Positions 21,401 to 35,200 of a stretch of DNA of 64,000 nt are shown in pieces (the first letter of the stretch is position 1; each line of letters opens with the position of its first letter). The position numbers were made by a program, and so were the translations under genes. Source of the DNA: Effrenium voratum (Eukaryota; Sar; Dinophyceae; Suessiales; Symbiodiniaceae); assembly GCA_963377175.1 (NCBI GenBank), contig CAUJNA010002824.1, positions 473,975 to 537,974 of the forward strand. The letters run 5' to 3'. The notes below the pieces were generated by a model that did not search any database, was not told the origin of the DNA, and worked only from the letters and a program-made list of their open reading frames with translations.

Positions 21401-24400
21401 TTGCGTCGTTTCCAGTCGGGCATTGGCCATACAAAGTAAATACACCTCGCAGCACTTGCCAACGTGCCAGTGAACACCATGGGATGCCTTGATCATCAAA
21501 ACTACGACTTTTTCTGATTTGCGGGAGTTTGCGGGTTTTTGCGGGAGTTTTGCGGAAATTTGCGGGAGTTTTGCGGAAATTTGCGGGCGTTTTGCGGTCA
21601 AAATGGGTACGGTTTTTCTGCACCGCACAACTTTGGAATGCCGTTGCATGTTTTGACAAACTTGCGGGCTTCATTCAGTCGTTTGCCCCTGCAAACCTTC
21701 GTTTACTCTGTCAAAGGCCGCGAGCATTGGAATAGTCTGTTTTTAGGAGTTTTAGGAGTTTCAGGTTTTTGCGGCAAAAAGTGCTACGATTTCCCGAATA
21801 TCCAGTCAAAGGCGGAAACTACGTTTTTTTTTCAGGAGGACGAAGGTCCAGGCAGGACAAAGCCTGAAGCAGGAAGAAACACCCGACTGACTCCCAGAGG
21901 CTCCGATCGGCTTCGGCTTTCAATGGAAGACGCGACCCTCCATTAGACACGTCTCAAACCCAAGTTGTTTGAAGGCCCTAAATCTCACTTGCCCGAAGGA
22001 CCCAGAAATAAAAGCTGATCACCTTTGGCCATGACCAAAACTAGACCAAAAAGGAGAAACCAAAAGGTCAGATCAGGTCGATTCGCTTTGGGCAACAGAG
22101 AAATCCATCGAATTGGAGCCTCCGGGGTCCAAATTGGCTGGGCAGCTGCCACCGGGTGCTTCGCTCGCACGCGGAGATCACTGTTGTGCAGCTAATGGCA
22201 TTGGCTTGGATCCCCGACCTGGCGAAGCAAGCGGCAAGCGACAACGCCGCCGGGATCGGCGACTGGCGAATCCCCCGGGTTTCTTTGTTGCTGGCGAGAC
22301 CCCTGCAAAAAGGTTAAACATTTTGTGAGTTTAGTGGAGAACCCAATTTGATTTTCCAAAAAGTGAAAGTCTAAAGATCCAACCCAATAGCAGTCAAGTT
22401 TTGGTCCAACAAACAATCGTTGCCCTCTAACTGGTGGCTTGGATGGGTGGAGGGTCCGGGCGGTTCCCCGATTACTTGTACCCTTCGCAAGAACCAGCAA
22501 TCCACACCACCAATTAGGGGACACCTGAAAACAGGCTGTTCAATGATCCTCTCCTGGCAGGTGCTCAGGAGGAAGCTCTCTGGGGGTGTTGGAAATGAAG
22601 CAGAAGGGGATTGCCTTCAAGGAAGTACGAGGGACTGGTTGTAAGGGTCATTCCGGCATTCCTTACTGATAGCCAGAAAGCGGTGCCCCCCATAGAGCAT
22701 CAAGGCTAGGAGCACTTCAACAAAGGCCTCAAGAGGGGTTTGGTGCCCTTTCGCTTTTAGCTTTGATGTGTTGGTGTTAAAATGGGTTTCAAGAGGCGGA
22801 CCATGCCCCCGTTCAAATGGAAGCCCAGTGGAGGTTGTTGAAACCATGCTGAAAGCATACACACACTGGTTGTGAGTGGCTGCACTGTTTGCAAGTGCTT
22901 TGGGAAACTAAGAGGGAACATCAACAACCCAGGAGGTTCCAGCATTTGGAGACAAACCCAGATTTTCCTTTGAACATCACCCATATTTCAGGATTCCAGC
23001 TGAAGCTACAAACATCACCACCAAGGGACACTCACTCCACTTGCTTCGCGACAAGGTCCTGCTTAAATAGAGGCAAACACTTCGAGCGGAGGCAAGGGAA
23101 CCAACTTGGGGCTTCACAAAGCGCTCCCAAAACCCGATCGGCATAGAAAAGTTGTCAGGGAAACCAAAGGAAACCCAACCAATTTGGGTGTGTCTTTTGC
23201 TTTTTCGGGGGCCTGTTCTTGTGCGGTTTTACAGAACAACCACAAAAAAACAACCATGTGTGAGGGTCCCTAAAAGGAGATAGACCCATTTGCTACTCTT
23301 TGATTGCAACAATCTTGCAGAATCCTTGCGAGCGTGATTTTGCCCCAAATCCCAAGTTCCATGTGGCCTTCATTGCTTGATTGTTCAACCTCTGGTCGAC
23401 GCTTGCCCAGTGACAGGTCCTTGTTTATGGGGTTGGCCATTTTCAGGGAACCCCCAAACAAAAGTTGGATGCAGGAGGGTGCGGCTGAACCAAGGCAATT
23501 CGTACGGAGCAAACCCCAATCTACTCCAATTTTCAAGCCTCAGACATGAACCCATCCTTACCTCAGCTTGACCCGCAAACGACAAACATATCATGCCTTG
23601 ATTTTTGCCCATATTTCGAGAGGTTTCAAAAGAGCTAAATATGTCAAAGAGACCCCAGTGGATTGCCCAACAGCCAACTGTTGTTTGAACTTCCCCTAAA
23701 ATCAGACCTGAAACTCAGAGAGTGAGAATCTCGGGTTCTACTTTTCGACCGTATGTTTCTATTTCCCACCGGGGACCATACCTGTCCCTCTCCATACAAA
23801 GATTAGGAAGTGGGCGTTGATACCCAATCTAGAGCAGCCCAACTCCACCTGAAAAACCCTGGTGTTGAATGAAGGGTCTGGATCAATATAAAGTCCGGAG
23901 TTTCCGGGAGTGAGAATCCATATCCGCCAACTGAGCGGTGTTTGTGGAGATGGTGTAAAAGGAAACTAAGAGGAACCAAGACGGATCGGATTTCCCCCGA
24001 TCAAAAAAACAACGTGGCCCCGATTCAGCACCGATTCATCCCCTCACTGGCTCAGTGGATGGCCCCAAAAAAGTACAAACTTTTGCTGTACCACTAAAAT
24101 GGTCCTCCCAAAAAGTTTAAAGTTCATGCACTGAGGAAGTGAGTCCCCGCCTCCGCATCTCTTCGAAGAGCTGGCACGCCATCTCCCAGCGTTCCGAGGC
24201 CACGGCCTTCATGGCGGAGGCGTAGCTGAAGACATCCGGGGCAACGCGGCGTAAAAACATCATGGACCTTGCTGCCAGCTGGACATTGGGGGTAAACTTT
24301 GGGAACCGTCTGGGGGTAAATCGCGAGGAACTTGGGGGGTAGATATGGGGTCGGGAGTGTTGCTGTTACAGGCGCCTTGCCTGAGGTATGTGGAGGGTTT

Positions 24401-27400
24401 CGGACCCAAATGGACTGGGTCAACAAAACACACACCCATTCAAGGAAAACCAAAGAAAGCCAAAACCAGAGAGAAGGTTTCTGGGGCTCAGGCGAATTCA
24501 ACGGGATGGTTTCAAAGGGACCCAAGACTTCGTCCTGAGGGGAACTCGCACTAGGCACTCCGAACTCGGGGGGGAGGTCGACCTGGAACAACAAAACACC
24601 TGTGTACCTTGGCCTGGGTTGTTCAAAAAAGAACCCCAACAAAAACCCTAATCTTAGTGAAGATCCGCTGAATTGAAGATTGATCCTAACAAAAATGATC
24701 ACCTGGGCCATGGAAACCCCAGGTCAGATCTGGATGATCTGGCTTTGTTTGGATTTGTGAGCCTTGCAAAAGAAGAAAACTCGAGGGCTGTAAGGAATGC
24801 TCTTCGAAGATGACCAGGGCCCCAATGCAAGTAACAGCTCGGAATTGCTAAAGCTTTCAGCAGAGGTGTAGACTCACCCAAAGGGAGAGTCAATTAGACT
24901 TGTCGATAAACCGTAAAGCCAGCTGAGCCTGTTGAAGCCGTTAAATTAAAGAACATCCACATGCCAAACACGCCCAGCTTTGCCACAAAGCCCACTGCGT
25001 GCTTTCCAGTGGATCAATCTTGTTTTGGAGTTGTCCGGCGAAGACAAAGATGTCTATTGTGTAGGAGTTCCTCTGATGGACTAAATCCTGAACCAATTTG
25101 TTTGAAGGTAATTACAGGGGGGAATCCTCAAAGCGGAGTTTCTTGGTGCGAAATGGATATCGTCCATCCACAGTATGATTAGCGGTTCTTCAAATCTGAG
25201 ATGAACCCGATGGACCACGATATGGGCGGCTCGTCTTTTGGGGGAACCCTGACAATGGGTGGTTTCCTTTTCAAACCACAAAACAGAGGTACCCTCAAAA
25301 AAGACACACCCAAATGTTAATAGCTGGTCTGGATTTGTGTTGAATTGGGAAACCTCTAGTCCAACATGAATTTGCTTCGTTCGGTGTTCCGCGCTTCCTG
25401 TCGCAAAACAGCTACAAATGAGTGATTGCTTCGGCCCAGCGAGAGACAGCCGCCGAGGGACAGCAAGCTCAAGGATGCTTCCCAGTGCACATCCTTGAAG
25501 CTGATGAGGGTGTTGTAGGTGATGGTAGTTGGACTGATGGATTTCTTCGGCATGGATTCAAAATAAACCTGGGCCCGTTTTCTGATCCCCCGCAAAAAGT
25601 GACTAACTTTTAGTGGGTTAAATGAAAACTACCACTAAAAAAGGCTAAAAAGCTAAGGACCGGATGGCTGGGCTTCCAAGAAACTAAAGCCTGCTGCCAA
25701 GCATTTCCCATTGAGCTCAGAACGGTATTAAAGCTCACCGCGTCTGCGCGAACTTTGTGCTGGGGCATGGATGCCAGTATTGCAGCAGCTCGGTGCCAGA
25801 GTCTCTTGCAAGAACTCAGCCTCACTAGTCAAAATCAACACCTGGTACAAAAATGGTTGACCCAGAACCATGCTTCAAGAATTAGAAAGGCGGCCGCGAC
25901 TACTTCCGGCTGGGACTGCCTCTCACTAACCTTCATTTACCCAGGTTTTGATTGTGGCTCACTGGCCCAAAGCACCTGGAAAAAAAGAACAGGTTTCTAG
26001 GGGTTGATTGCTTGTCCATTCTTTTGAGCCATCGCTCTTTCCAAAAACAGGATCCGCTTTCCCTGGGTTTCCAAGGAGGTTTTCTAGAAAGAAGGATCCC
26101 TGGAAAGAATGGGAAAGTTACACCTAGAAGGTTTGCCTTTTGCTGGCTGGAATAGGAAAGGAGAAAACCGAAAAAGATCCGATCGATTCGCCGAAGCAAC
26201 AGGGTATTGCAAGTAATGATGTCCGGTCTGAGGCCATTTTCGCCCATGGCTTGGAACAGAGCGAGTGCCTGTTGCCATTGCGAGCCTTTCTCACAAGCGC
26301 TGAGGCTGATGTTGTAAGAGACACCGCTTGGCTCCACTCCTTCCACTCGCATAGAGGCAAACAGCTGCAAGGCCTTCTGCCACTGAGTGCCCTTCTGCAA
26401 AGCGCTCATCGTCAAGTTGTAGCTGACAGCGTCTGGGCGGAGCTTCGTTTTGGGCAGGCGCTCGAATAAATGCAAAGCGCCTTGCCACCGCGAGGACTTT
26501 TCACAGGCGCCCATGGTGGCATTGAAGAGGTAGATGTTAGGACCAGCCCGCGCATAGAACAAGTCCAGCGCCTCCTGGCCAAAGCTTGGGGCAAGGCCTT
26601 GAGAGAAAACCCCCTGCACTGTGGAGTGGCCCCCAGGGGCACTGGTTCCAAGGACCAAGTGGTGTTACTGCAGATGGACGAAATCCATTTCGCAGCACCT
26701 AAACAACTCTGGAATGATGATTTCCCTGTAAAAACCAATGAACAATGGTTTTTAATGGTTTCAAAGTGGTGTAGGACTTTGTCCATCCACAGTCGCATGC
26801 CCCCTAGGCTTCCCTTGTGCTACTTGTGGAGCAGCCCTTCAAGGGTCCATCCAACATGCATTCTTTCGGCAATGCTTGCACAGGCGAGCGTTTTGCCCCG
26901 CGAGCGAAACAACAAAAACAAGCGGTCGATCCATGAACCCAGCCCTTTGTTTGACATGCAAGAGGTATGAGCACCACCCCAAAGCTAATGGAAGTCATAA
27001 CATACAGTAGGACTATGTCTGTGTCACATTCATAACCTTAAAACCCCTAAAATCTCATGTAATTACTTACTACGTACCATGCAGCTACAAGCTGGGTCCC
27101 CTCCCGGGATCGCCTGCCAGCGCTTGGCCTTGCCCCGCGCGTGGATCAGAGTCGTCAGCCGGCGGTCAATCGCCTGCCGCAACGCGAAGAAGAGACGCGG
27201 CTTCACAATAGGTGTCCTTTTACGGGAAATAGATGGCTCTGGTAGATGATTAAACCACCAGGCAAAAGAGGGCCATCTATTTTTCGACCAAAACAACCGA
27301 AAAGGACACCTTTGGGCTTCACACTTCTCTTGCTGTCAAAGGAAGTCATAAGTCTAGGGGTTGATTCCCCATTCTTTTGAACCGGTTTCCCCTGTTTCCT

Positions 27401-30400
27401 GAAAAGAAGGATCCCTGGAAAGAATGGAAATGGAAGCTACCCCCAGAATCAGGCATGGTAAGGGGGTCATTGCCTCATTCCCTAACCTGTACTTTCGGGA
27501 CACATTCCACCCCTGGGCTCAACTAAGCCTACCTTTGGGCGCTCATGAAATGGAACTCTGGTAGAAACGGCACCCCCAGAAACTACGGCAAAGCAGCAGC
27601 TAAACCACCCAGAGACTATGGTGAACAGGTTTTGGTTCAATTTGTGCATTTGTAAATGGGGGATCTCTTGAAACATGGCTAGATTTAGAGGCAGGCGACA
27701 GGAGACCAACCAAGTGTTCGCTGCAGTTCCTGTTTCAAGACGGCTCAATCCTGAAACTAGGAGTCGCTGCGCATCAAACCTATAAGACTGGTCTCAGTTA
27801 CTAGGTCCTCCAGTAGAGAGGTTAGAATAAGGGTAGCCTCTTTTTTTTTCTGTAGTCTAACCAAAAAAGAGGTGACAAAGGGCACTACTGGGGGACCTAG
27901 GTTATTATGCCTTGTGATCTTTCTGAAAAGAAAAACTCCTCCCGAGGGAAGACCCACAAGAAATTCATTCGCTGGGTCTCGAAGCTTTCTGAAAGCCCAA
28001 GAAACGCCCGAGAAGGCAATGCACCGATCAACACCGAAGCCCTTTAGAGCGTTTAGAGAGCCTTGTTGGGCCTTTGGGGCCCGGTGTTGTTGCGGTTGGT
28101 GTATTCTGTATAGGTGATCACGAAAATGGTTGCAAATCCCCAACCCAATCCAAACCACCAATCGGAGAATTCTGCAAGAGTTCAAAGCTTGAAATAGAGG
28201 TTCTCCAAGCAAAGGACCTACATCATGTGGTTGCTCGCTTTACGCCCGGGCGAGCTTGCCATCGGCATATATTAACCCAGGGTACCTTCGCTACCAGCCT
28301 CCGTTGCGCCAAGTCGGAGAAGGCTGCGCATGGCTTTAAGCGGGAAAAGTCGCCATGGTCGTGGAAAATGAGTTGCCACTTATGAATCTTGTTGTGCCGT
28401 TGATTCCCATCAACAACTTTCAGGGCTTAGTGGCTGAGTCCAATGACTACTTTAGTATCCGGGGGGGTGATTGGCCGCTCAAAGAAAGTGGCAACAAATT
28501 GAAACCCACTTTCCACAACCATCGGGAAGGGCTGCGGAGCCAAAAAGCGACAGGCATCAGATGCAAGCAAGTCAACCCATCCGAATCCCGTCCGACAAGC
28601 CCTTCACTTGCAATTCTTCAGTGGATGGGGGTCAAGAAAACATCTCCACTTTTGTGAAGTGTTCAGCGCTTGATCTCAACAAGTCTTGAAGTCCTCACCA
28701 AAAAACTCCGCCGCAAAGCTGCGACCAATTTTTCTTCACGATCTGGTGGGAAGTCTCGAGCATCCGTCTGGCGTCTGCGTGATCTAGGGACTCCTTGGTT
28801 GAAATCGTCTAGGGACCCCGAGGCTTGGTCGATTTCTTTTTCAGGATGGCAAACCTTTTGTGCTGCTTTTGAAAAAGAGAACCCGGTTATAAAGTTATAC
28901 TCACCGTCTGAGTGGATTGGCCGAACAAAACCCAAACTTTTGGGTTGCCACTAAAATGGTCGTTAAAAAAGGTAAAAGTCCAGGAACTCGGGAAGTGAGC
29001 AATCCAAAAAGGCCGGAATGAGCTTGACCAGCCATATTGGATATTGGGCCTGAACCAAACCAGGGAACCATAAGATCCCTTGGGAGAAGAGGACAAAAAA
29101 GACCTTCCTGCTGGTTTTACCTCAGCTTGACTGGGATTTTAAGCAACTCAAGTCGGCAAAAAGGACACCTCAACGTTCGATCTTACTCAAAAATGGCTAC
29201 AAGTTGAAAGTAATACACCTCCTGTTTTCGGGGCTCCGTACCTAGGTCCTCCAGAGAGGTTAGAATAAGGGTAGCAACTCTTTCTGTCGTCTATTTTAGT
29301 AGGGGAACCCTCCCCCAACAAAGTTGGTGAGAAAGGGCACCTAGCTGGGGGACCTAGGTTATTATGCCTTGTGATCTTTCTAAACAAACTCATCCTGAGG
29401 GAAGACCCGCAAGAGCATTTGGTTTCCCGTTTCCCTACAATATCCAAAAGTTCAACTCGCACCAACCAGAACCACTAATTGGGGGCTATCAGAAAGCTGC
29501 CAATTTACCAAGTCCAAAAGATTTCGGAAGAAAACGGACTGGTGAGCATAGCATCCGCGTCGCCGCTCCATTCCGCGTCCAAAGCAGCGGGCCTACGGGA
29601 GAGCGCAACTGCAAAGCATTTTCTGTAGCCTGTATGCACAATCAAGTCGTTGGCGATGTTGAGTTTGTTCAATCACGCGCAGTGTGAACTATGAAAATTG
29701 ATATGCAGGAATAATCGTCATGAGGTCGCAAACTCAGAGTTGGTCGCAAACTCGGAGTTGGTAAGGTTGCAAGAATCTGTCCAAATGTTGCAAGCACCGC
29801 TCCTTGGTCAATTCACTTCGATTGGCCAAAACAAGTCAACTTTGTGTCTGTGCCGCGAAAACGGTCTTAACGAAAAGTATGAATGCCACAAACTCAGGGA
29901 GTGAGTCGATGTTCAACCTCCAAACGGATTTCCATCTTGGCCAACATCCAGACCCACAACTTGATTTCTCAGCTTCCCTCCAATTGGTTTGGATGTTTCC
30001 CCAAACCAATCCAAACCAGGTCTTTGGAACTTGCGGCTCTTGGCATTTGGGAGCTACTCATTCGGATTCCACGAAAGGCTTGACGGTAACGCCCCAATTG
30101 CACGGGGACGGAGATCTGCACGAATGAACTCAAGGTATCCTCAGGCTGTTCTTCCCTTCAGACAGAAAGTCATTTCGCTTCCATTTCTCAGGTCACTTAA
30201 CTCCCATTGCGCACCTAAAACCTGAAATTAGATCGGTTGAGATTTTGGGACCTCCAATGGCAACCTTTGTGGGGACTCCCTCCCCGCTCCAAATATTTGC
30301 GTGTCTAATTAATAGGTTCACGCCAAACTGCGCGGTGTTCTCTTTGGTTTCCCCGTCGAACAAGCCTGAAAAGGGATACCCTGCCAAAAACGCACGCCCA

Positions 30401-32196
30401 ACAAATAACTTTGGAGAGTGGCCAAGTTTTCGTTTCACATGACGACCAGTTTCCTTTGACCAACACTTTAAAAAAATGGCAAGGAACTGCAAAATTTATG
30501 TCCGGGTTTTTTCCGCAATGGCTTCCCTTGCCCATCCCAAGGGCAAAACGAGACCGTTGACCGGCCCCACCCCTCGCCTCAGGCGCTTCCCCGAAAGACG
30601 CGGACGCCGAAGCTGGTGCGCAAAGCGCTCAGGGAGGCAGGGGACCACGGAGTCGAAGCTCACTGCGTCCTCCAGCGCCCGAAACCCATGGATCGAGCTT
30701 GGCTCTCCCAGTACAAAGCCCAGCACTGCGGATGGACGAACTCCATTTCGCAGCACCGAAGAAAAAAACAAAACCTGGAATGATGATTTCCCCCTGTGAT
30801 TATGTGATTACCAAGCAATGGGTTCAACCATGGTTCCAAAGTGCAGGATTTCGTCCATGCGCAGTATACTTAAACATGGCTTTTCGCGGATTGTTCTCAG
30901 CTCCCGGCCAACCACAAAGGGGACCTCGCCCCTATACCCGTGAACAACTCGGGCTCACTCGGACCTACGGGAAATGGACATGGGATCGGAGGCAGTACAC
31001 CTCAGCTTCCCGTTGGGAGTGCTGACTCAAGGCTAAGGAGTTTCCATTTTATTTACCCTCTACCGGTTACTATCTACAAACATGCAAATGCATGTTCTAC
31101 AACCAACATACACACACATGGGCATATACGTATATCTATATAAAATATGTCATTTGTTCATTCATATTATTTACGTGTTTGTCGTCGTTTGTTGTTTATG
31201 TATTCATTCGTGTAATATTTTGTAAACTGTCCATGGGCACTTCGTACCCCTCTTGAATCTGTACAGGGAAACCGCAGGAGCAAATTTCCTCTGAGAAAAT
31301 CCCAGAAATGTTGGGTTTTGGGCTTCGAAGCCCTCCTATATACCAAGTGCCCAAATTTATGTAAGAGTTGCTTGCAGAGCTGGGCAGCCTCCGCAACGTC
31401 AGGCATTGCACTGATGAACTTTGACCCGGTGGCACCATGGCGTTTGATCAAACAGATAAGGGGCGTAGCCTAACTCTTCGTACACCCTGGCCGTTGTCGC
31501 GCCCTTTGTGGACCGCGCAAACATCAGAACAAAAAAGGACATTTGGGAGACCAAAACTGGGTTCCTTACGTGCCCCTCTCAAACGTGCGAGCTTGCCCGT
31601 TTAGATCCCGCTCAGAGGAAATCAAGCGGTTCACAAACCTCAGCCCCCCTCGCCCACCTTCGACCAGATACCTTCTGGTTCTCAGGGAAGGCAAACAACA
31701 CTTTGATGGTTGAGTTCGGGAACATTCCCACCCATTCCCAACAGCAAGTTCATCACATCGAACAAAAAGTTTCCCTGAACAAAACTGAAGACACCCACAT
31801 GCAAATCATGTTTTGCTCGTTTGCCAGAAGAACATATCCGACAAATCCACCTGCAAGCTCCCCTGTTGGTTTCCCCTGAAACAATCAGAAGAAACAAGAT
31901 GCAATTAAAAAAAAAAAAAAAACATGCAAAAAATGATGGTTTCCCTTGAAACAAATCAGATAAAATCTGCAACTCATGTTTCTTTGTCGGTTTCCCTTTC
32001 AACCAGAGGACGGCCCCCGTTGAGTCAGGCTGGGCGCCGGCCGTAGCGCGCGGCTCGGCAGCGCTTCCAGCAGCCAGAGCGCGAGTTCCCAGCGCTGGGC
32101 GGAGGCGAAGGCGCCCAGAGCGGCGTTGCAGGTGATGAGGTCGCCGAAGCTGCCGGGGGGGGGGGGGGGTTGGGCGGTTGTGAGCTGTTTTTTGTT

Positions 32197-32228
<32 letters not shown>

Positions 32229-35200
32229 GTTTGGGGTTTTGGGCGGTTGTAAGCTGGTTTTTGCTTTTTTGGTTTGTTTGTGTTTTTTTTTTTTGGGGGG
32301 GGGGTTTGGGGTGTTGGGCGGTTGTGAGCTGTTTTTTTGTTGATTGTGTTTTTTTGTTTTGTTTTTTGTTTTTTTGGGGGGTTTGGGGTTTGGGGTTTGG
32401 GCGGTTGTGAGCCGGTTTTGTTGTTGTTGCTTTTCTTTTTCTTTTTTTTTGGGGGGGGGGGTGGGGGTTTGGGGTTTGGGGTGTTGGGCGGTTGTGAGCT
32501 GTTGTTTTGTTGATTGTTTTTTTTTTTTTTGGGGGGGGGTTGGGGTTTTGGGCGGTTGTAAGCTGGTTGTTGCTTCGGTTTTTTTGCTTTTTGTGTTTTT
32601 TTTTTGGGGGGGGAGGGTGGGGGTTTGGGGATTTGGACGGTTGTGAGCTGGTGTTTGTTGTTGTTTTTTTTTGTTTTTTTTGAGGGGGGGGTTGGGGGTT
32701 TGGGGGGGTCTCCAGCAAAGAGGTTGGAATAAGGGTACCCGATGTTTTTCCGTAGTCAATTTGAGTAGGGAAACCCTCCCCCAAAAAGGGTAAACGGGCA
32801 CTAGATGAGGAAAAATGCTGGCGGGCGTGGTTTCTCTTCAAAGTGCTTGTACTTCTTTCTGGGGCCGGCCTTTTTTTTCGTGGAGGAGGGGGGGGGGTTG
32901 AGGTTGGCGTTCGTCGCTCTGGGGGAGATTAAGAGGGGTTGGGCAGGGGGTGGGTTTTGGGGGTGGGTGCTTGGGAAGCGAACAAAGAACAAGCACGGGC
33001 CAATAGCGGCGTAGACCATAAAACTGTCATGGGGAAAAAAACCGGGGGAACAGGCGTTGTTGAGAAGCAACCCCACCTGGTTTCACACATGCCGGCAGTT
33101 GCAAGGTTTAAGTTTTCGAGCTGGAAGAAACCCTTCATCCCTCGGCGCAATGAAAGGGGGTTACTGGATTTCCCGTGCTCAGAGCTGCAGTCTACTTCTC
33201 ATTGGAAAACAAACTGGTGCAACATAGGCAGAAATTGACGGCCCAGTTTCAAGATGCTTAGGCCGACATTCTCAAACTTACCCTCAGATGTTTATTTAAG
33301 ATGATGAGTGGTATGATGGGTGGGGCCTGATTTTGTCCTTCCTTGATGCCCATGGCCGGTGAAAGGGTAACATCCTGAAACATCCCGAGCTAGCTGGGGG
33401 TTTACACGGCTCACATGGCTACTAGTCGGTTCTCTCATAAGTTGCAATCTGTTCAAGCATCCAGCCCCATGGACAAAATTGTTGGCCGTGCTTTTCGATC
33501 TTGGGTACTTGCAACCTAAATCGCCTAAATGATGTGGAGCAGGGCTGTGGGAAACGACCACTTCTGTGACACGCAAAGACGCAAAGGGTTTCCCAAAGAC
33601 GAAACCCCCGATAAGGGGGGCGTTTCCACTTCTGTTCACAGAAGCGGTTGGATCAGCCCCTTGTGATCAACCACAGCCCAACAAAATTTGTTGAGATGTT
33701 ACGCGTTTTCTTTGGCTTCCCTGGGTGTGGGTCAAAAATATGTACCCAAAATGGGTTCCCCTGCTAAATGGAAACATGGTTTCTAAAACCTGCGGTCCAT
33801 TTCCTGGTGGTTTAATGTAGCCAATGGCCACAATCCCGTACCCCCAGTGAACATCCCAATCCCCACTAAAATAGACTAACATGGGTGGTGCACCTATCCC
33901 AAAATGGGATCCCATTGGTTTTGACCCATACCCCCCTCAGGCCCCGGCTGCTCCGCCTGCCAAGCAGCAGCTGCAGCGCCTGCTGCCACTTCGCCGCCGC
34001 AGTGCAGGCGGCTAGCGCCGCGCTGCAGGTGGCCGCGCTGGGCGCGAGGTTCCGACGGCGGAGACGCGCCAAGAGGCCCAAAGCCTCACGCCAGGCGCGC
34101 GCCTGGCCACGGTTTTGCCGGCATTTAGCTTGGGAGGGGGGGAGGGAGTTTTTTGATTATTTGGGCTCTCTCCCCTATAGGACTTATTAAGGGCGGCTTA
34201 TTTCAGTTTCCTCCCTCCCCTCCCTCACTCCCAGCCCCCACGAGTATGTGGCAAACTTGGCCCGCAAAAACGGGGGGGGGCTCAGAAAAATCGGATTGAC
34301 CCCAAATTCGGGGGGCAAAGGGAACCAACCTGCAAAGTGGCCTGCGAGAAACCCCGCCCAACCAAAGCAAAAGACAAGAGTTGTGTAAAAAATGGCACCG
34401 TTCCTCACTTGTTTGACAGCGCCTAACTTCTATCAAGCTGTTATGTTATATTTACCTTTTTCATGCAAGCCTGCAGTGTGGGCTCATATTTGCGATTGTG
34501 TTGACAAACAGTAGGGGCTGTGCAATTCAAGTCAGATATGGTGTGAGGCTCTTGTGAAGCAAGTAATCGCTTTGATGGTCAAAGAGTCTCACACTTCCGA
34601 ATTGATCTTGCCCAGCCCAAAACAATGGCAAAAACGAGCCCAACCTTCAAGTTTGCGTGAACTTAAGGCTGTTAACTGGAACTTAGAGCTGTTAAATGAG
34701 ACTGCCGGAATCCAAAACCAGACTACAGTGAATGATCACTGTTTCGGGGTGGCACCTGCCACACCGAAACGGGGCCGAAGAACTGCCATCCTCATAAACC
34801 GCGCCTTCTCGCAGGCACTGATGGTGACATTGTAGATCACCACATCTGCCTGGATTCGATCTTCCCCCTTTCTCGACGCAAGAAGCCAGACGCAAGGCGT
34901 CTCAACCATTCGAGGCGTTTATTTTTGCCCCAAGCCGCCCGCTCACCCACCTCCCCACCCACCCCAGCCACCCCACCCGATCCACCCCCCCCACCCGATC
35001 CACCCCACCGATCCACCCCCCCCACCCGCCCCACCCCACCCGATCCACCCATTCGCCTGACGCCCTCTCTGCGCCAGCGCCCACAGCGCCCACAGCGCCA
35101 GCGCCTGCTGCCAGCGGAAGGACCTCTCGCAGGCCGTGATGGCGCTGGCGGCGCTGACCACGTCCCCGCGCAGCCGCCGCGCAGGCAGCCTCGAGAGAGA

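Noticed and set aside
31999..32841. Pro/Lys-rich minus frames of 250-280 codons
   Set aside because: They read the poly-C/poly-A array; only the first ~50 codons next to 32,149 are a real PPR exon.
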